Shown here in pieces: positions 18,798-21,577 of a stretch of DNA of 21,577 nucleotides (position 1 is its first letter; the number at the start of each line of letters is the position of its first letter). This DNA is from a virus, in the IMG/VR virus record IMGVR_UViG_3300021085_000262, positions 1-21,577 of that record. One strand, 5' to 3'. The notes under the pieces are model-generated. The model was not told the DNA's origin. It made no database searches and saw only the letters and a program-made list of their open reading frames with translations. A program made the translations under genes and the position numbers.

Positions 18798-21577
18798 TAC
18801 AGGTTACCCAGTTTAATCCGTATAGCACCGTTCGAATCATAGACCTTAATAGAGTCTGATTTTATTTCCATTCGAGCACCAGACGCCGATGACTTTAGAT
18901 CGATACCACTTGTTACACCCTCAATATTGATCTGAGATGCATCAATCGTCCCGCCAGAAATTCTATCTGCGGATATCGCTCCCGCGTTTATAGTATCTGC
19001 GTTTACCGACCCAATCTGAGCCGCAACAATGGAGGCATTTTTTATAAAAGCGGCATCCATGTAGACGCCAGCAGGGACGTTAACACCATTTACCGTAGTA
19101 GCAGTGGCCTGAACAACGAACGGGGTAACAGCTGCTGTTGTATCGCTACCACCACGCATGATGGCAAAGCGGTCAGCATTAACATAAAACTCGCTCGTGT
19201 TGTTGCCGGAAGCTGTAGTTGTGCTTGCTAATCCAAAACCTCCTACAGCTCCATTCGCATCAATCTTAACGGTGTACTGCGCTTCTAGTCCGTTGATACT
19301 TGATGCTTGAACTTCAACGGTAGCTTGAGTTGCCTTAAGGTCGGTGACTTCTCGTATCGAAAACCCTTGGATATCCCAATGACCAGTTGCATTGCTATAG
19401 TTATCAAGAAACTCAGGTTTGAAATACTGAACACCTGTCTGCCAATCGCTACTGTCCCAAGTAAAAACATACTCACCCCACTGATCAGTGCCCGCATATG
19501 TGGTGTTGTGATCCGAACGCAGGAAGCCAGAGGGCTTATATGGGGATCGACCACCATTGCTTGGACCTGCGGTGCCTGTGTCATTGGTGAACTGGCGGAG
19601 ACTAAAGTACAAGCGACCGCTACAATTTGAAGAAGGCTTTGCCCAGAACTTAACTTCATATTTCTTGGTTGGGTCAATTGCTATGTAATTGGGCTGGCAA
19701 GGATACCCCCCTGCTCCTGCTAGACGAAGCGCTTTTACGCCAACTTTGCCATCAGTTATCGTTACTATGGATTGACCGTTTAGAGTCCACAGCTCAAACG
19801 GCTGAGCAAGATTAGCTGATTGTGCATAGCTCGTGACTCCTGACAAAGACGTTGCTGCAGAAGTCGCCGAACCTGCAGCGTTTGTAGCTGAAGTTGCAGC
19901 ATTTTGAGCAAAAGTCCCAGCTCCTGACGCAGAGGTCTGTGCATTCGTAGCTGAGGTTGATGCCGTACTCGCTGACTGCCCAGCCGCTGTTTCGCTGGCT
20001 CCCGCAGTGGTGGCACTGGTTGCGGCAGCTCCAGCGCTGTTCGCCGCGTTAGTTTCGCTAGTACTCGCAGCGGTCTGACTTGCAGAAGCTGCGTTGGCTG
20101 ATGTCCCTGCAGCACTTGCCTGAGTTGAAGCTGTCTGAGCGCTGGTATTCGCTGCGCTCGCACTGTTGCCCGCTGCCGTAGCTGAATTCGCAGCATTAGT
20201 TGCACTGGTCGAGGCAGAGGAGGCTGACCCTGACGCGTTCGTTTCGCTAGACGCAGCGTTGGTTTCTGCGGTTTCCGCACCACTTCTAGCTGTTTGGGCA
20301 TCAATTCTGTCCGTGCTAGCTGCACTTGCGCTTTGTCCTGCAGCAGTCTGACTTGCGCTTGCTGCGTTTGCGCTGGTAAGAGCTGCACTGGCAGAGCTTG
20401 CTGCATTAGTCTCCGCGCTCTCCGCATTGGTCTCTGCCGTTTCAGCTGCGGTCTGTGCCGCAACAGCTGCTAGCCTAGAGTTCTGGCTGGCAGTAGATGA
20501 TGTGCCTGCTGCAGTAGCGGATGTGGCTGCATTTGTTGCGCTAGTGGCAGCTGCACCTGCGCTGTTTCCTGCCGCTGTCGCAGAGTTAGCTGCCGTTGTG
20601 GCAGATGAAGAGGCAGTCGATGCAGATCCAGCCGCATTTGTGGCACTGGCTACGGCGTTAGTCTCTGCGGTCTCAGCGTTCGACTCGGCTGTCTCCGCAG
20701 CGAGCTGAGCCGCTTGAGAAGCAGATGCTCCCGTACCCGCTTGAGTAGCGTATGTATTTGCGTCAGTTGCGCTTGAGGCTGCAGCAGTAGCTGAGTTCCC
20801 AGAAGCTGTAGCAGAGTTAGCCGCAGCAGTAGCAGAGTTAGACGCGTTAGATGCTGATCCAGATGCATTCGTCGCACTAGTAGCACTGTTCGTCTCAGCC
20901 GTTTCTGCGTTTGCTTCGGCAGTCTCAGCGGCTATCCGAGCAGTATCCGCTGCTGTTGCACCCGTACCTGCGCTTGTAGCAAACGTCGACGCGTCAGATG
21001 CGCTTGTTGATGCGGCTGACGCGCTGTTGCCAGCAGCAGTCGCGCTATTTGCTGCTGTCGTAGCAGATGATGATGCACTTGATGCTGACCCCGCAGCGTT
21101 TGTAGCGCTCGCTGCAGCATTCGTTTCAGCGGTCTCGGCATTACTTTCAGCGGTTTCAGCGGCAAGTCTAGAATTTTGGCTTGCCGTTGAGGCTGTCCCT
21201 GCCGACGTAGCAGATGTGGCAGCATTAGTTTCGCTTGTGGCGGCGGCTGTAGCACTGTTCCCAGCTGCAGTAGCACTGTTTGCTGCAGTTGTAGCAGATG
21301 TAGACGCGGTAGATGCAGAACCCGCGGCGCTAGTAGCACTGCTTGCTGCATTTGTTTCAGCAGTCTCTGCGTTTGCCTCGGCAGTTTCCGCTGCAAGTCT
21401 GGAAGTTTCAGCAGCAGTAGCACCTGTTCCTGCGTTAGTCGCATAAGTCGCGGCGTCCGACGCACTGCTCGAGGCGGCAGAGGCGCTGTTCCCAGAAGCT
21501 GTTGCCGAATTTGCAGCGGTCGTAGCGGATGAACTGGCTGCAGAGGCAGAGCCGGAGGCATTAGTCGCGCTTGAGGC
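18797..21577 (-). CDS. tail tip J-like/tail fibre protein, C-terminal 926 codons (partial)
   Basis: The frame is open to the right edge, so the N-terminus is missing. A TTG at 19846 is not a start: the frame continues upstream. The order seen is: (1) about 570 Ala/Ser/Thr residues (21577-19850) with SRLAAETAEANAETAETNA-type motifs, like the Phage_fiber repeat of lambda Stf; (2) a beta-sandwich, carbohydrate-binding-like segment (YEVKFWAKPSSNCSGRLYFS; IQGFSIREVTDL); (3) the DUF1983/J-like block (EAQYTVKIDANGAVGGFGLA, EFYVNADRFAIM, VPAGVYMDAAFIKNASI); (4) a repetitive strand motif (IVAAQIGSVNADTINAGAIS) and the end IKLGNL. This combination indicates a host-recognition fibre at the tail tip. It heads the visible late gene string read toward the integrase. 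Confidence 0.85.
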   Translation of the reverse strand, partial: ASSATNASGSASAASSSATTAANSATASGNSASAASSSASDAATYATNAGTGATAAETSRLAAETAEANAETAETNAASSATSAAGSASTASTSATTAANSATAAGNSATAAATSETNAATSATSAGTASTASQNSRLAAETAESNAETAETNAAASATNAAGSASSASSSATTAANSATAAGNSASAASTSASDASTFATSAGTGATAADTARIAAETAEANAETAETNSATSATNASGSASNASNSATAAANSATASGNSATAAASSATDANTYATQAGTGASASQAAQLAAETAESNAETAETNAVASATNAAGSASTASSSATTAANSATAAGNSAGAAATSATNAATSATAAGTSSTASQNSRLAAVAAQTAAETAETNAESAETNAASSASAALTSANAASASQTAAGQSASAASTDRIDAQTARSGAETAETNAASSETNASGSASSASTSATNAANSATAAGNSASAANTSAQTASTQASAAGTSANAASASQTAASTSETNAANSAGAAATSATTAGASETAAGQSASTASTSATNAQTSASGAGTFAQNAATSATNAAGSATSAATSLSGVTSYAQSANLAQPFELWTLNGQSIVTITDGKVGVKALRLAGAGGYPCQPNYIAIDPTKKYEVKFWAKPSSNCSGRLYFSLRQFTNDTGTAGPSNGGRSPYKPSGFLRSDHNTTYAGTDQWGEYVFTWDSSDWQTGVQYFKPEFLDNYSNATGHWDIQGFSIREVTDLKATQATVEVQASSINGLEAQYTVKIDANGAVGGFGLASTTTASGNNTSEFYVNADRFAIMRGGSDTTAAVTPFVVQATATTVNGVNVPAGVYMDAAFIKNASIVAAQIGSVNADTINAGAISADRISGGTIDASQINIEGVTSGIDLKSSASGARMEIKSDSIKVYDSNGAIRIKLGNL
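20429..21577 (-). repeat. five 77-residue (231-bp) tandem repeats in the tail fibre
   Basis: Units by + coordinates: 21353-21577 (short by two residues at the edge), 21122-21352, 20891-21121, 20660-20890, 20429-20659. Each runs from NAxxSATNAAGSASxAS through TTAANSATAAGNSA to LAAETAExNAETAET. Downstream of 20429 the repeats shorten (one interval of 56 residues) and decay until about 19850. Protein similarity is high while codons differ at many wobble bases. Confidence 0.85.

Noticed and set aside
18797-19846. Apparent start of the fibre gene at 19846
   Set aside because: The codon is TTG and the frame is open upstream to the window edge with clear Ala/Ser/Thr repeat protein, so the gene is longer and cut by the edge.
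19780-21561. Other long open frames across the Ala-rich repeats on both strands
   Set aside because: They are mirror frames produced by GCN/AGC-rich codons; the true frame matches the Phage_fiber repeat and continues into the J-like domain.

Overview
The window looks like part of the genome of a temperate, long-tailed (siphovirus-like) phage. It carries a tyrosine integrase, an excisionase-like protein and an HTH repressor beside a phage replication module and the 3' end of a lambda-J-like tail tip/fibre gene. No chromosomal housekeeping gene, tRNA or rRNA was seen. Strong Shine-Dalgarno sites, a CsrA homologue and a J-type tail tip suggest a gammaproteobacterial, possibly marine, host; the host is inferred, not shown.

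Layout. (1) About 124-3604, + strand: some 17 tiny genes, mostly joined by 4-base stop/start overlaps. They include a zinc-ribbon protein, a sigma-region-4-like HTH protein, a DUF6876-like protein and a coiled-coil protein. (2) 3608-9768, + strand: DUF3310 protein, family A DNA polymerase, CsrA-like regulator, primase-helicase, and a Cas4/RecB-type nuclease with four Fe-S cysteines, closed by a clear intrinsic terminator. (3) 9792-13846, + strand: three small membrane proteins, a DUF7227-like protein, an SNF2-type helicase and two conserved phage proteins of unknown function. (4) 13925-16189: a small PD-(D/E)XK (VRR-NUC-like) nuclease, the repressor and the excisionase-like protein on +, converging on the integrase on -. 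(5) 16190-16565: a noncoding block that looks like the attP/regulatory region and holds a 21-codon membrane microprotein gene. (6) 16566-21577, - strand: HNH-like protein, Lys-rich peptide, tail assembly chaperone, two tail-associated proteins and the J-like fibre protein, which runs off the right edge.

How it may work together. Four gaps of the early/replication arm (before the DUF3310, primase-helicase, nuclease and SNF2 genes) each hold a version of the palindrome ATATTAG-N5-CTAATAT on a candidate sigma70 promoter. I infer a dispersed operator set for the repressor at 14319-14918, instead of a single divergent switch. The CsrA-like protein sits between polymerase and primase-helicase, whose ribosome-binding site lies in a small GGA-loop hairpin, so post-transcriptional control is plausible. 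The integrase-side noncoding block runs directly into late tail genes with no host DNA, so the molecule sequenced was probably unintegrated, circular or packaged.

Other structure: tandem 7-base repeats related to YCACGAA recur at seven places, five of them at translation starts. The tail fibre has five 77-residue Ala/Ser/Thr repeats that are alike in protein but scrambled in synonymous codons.
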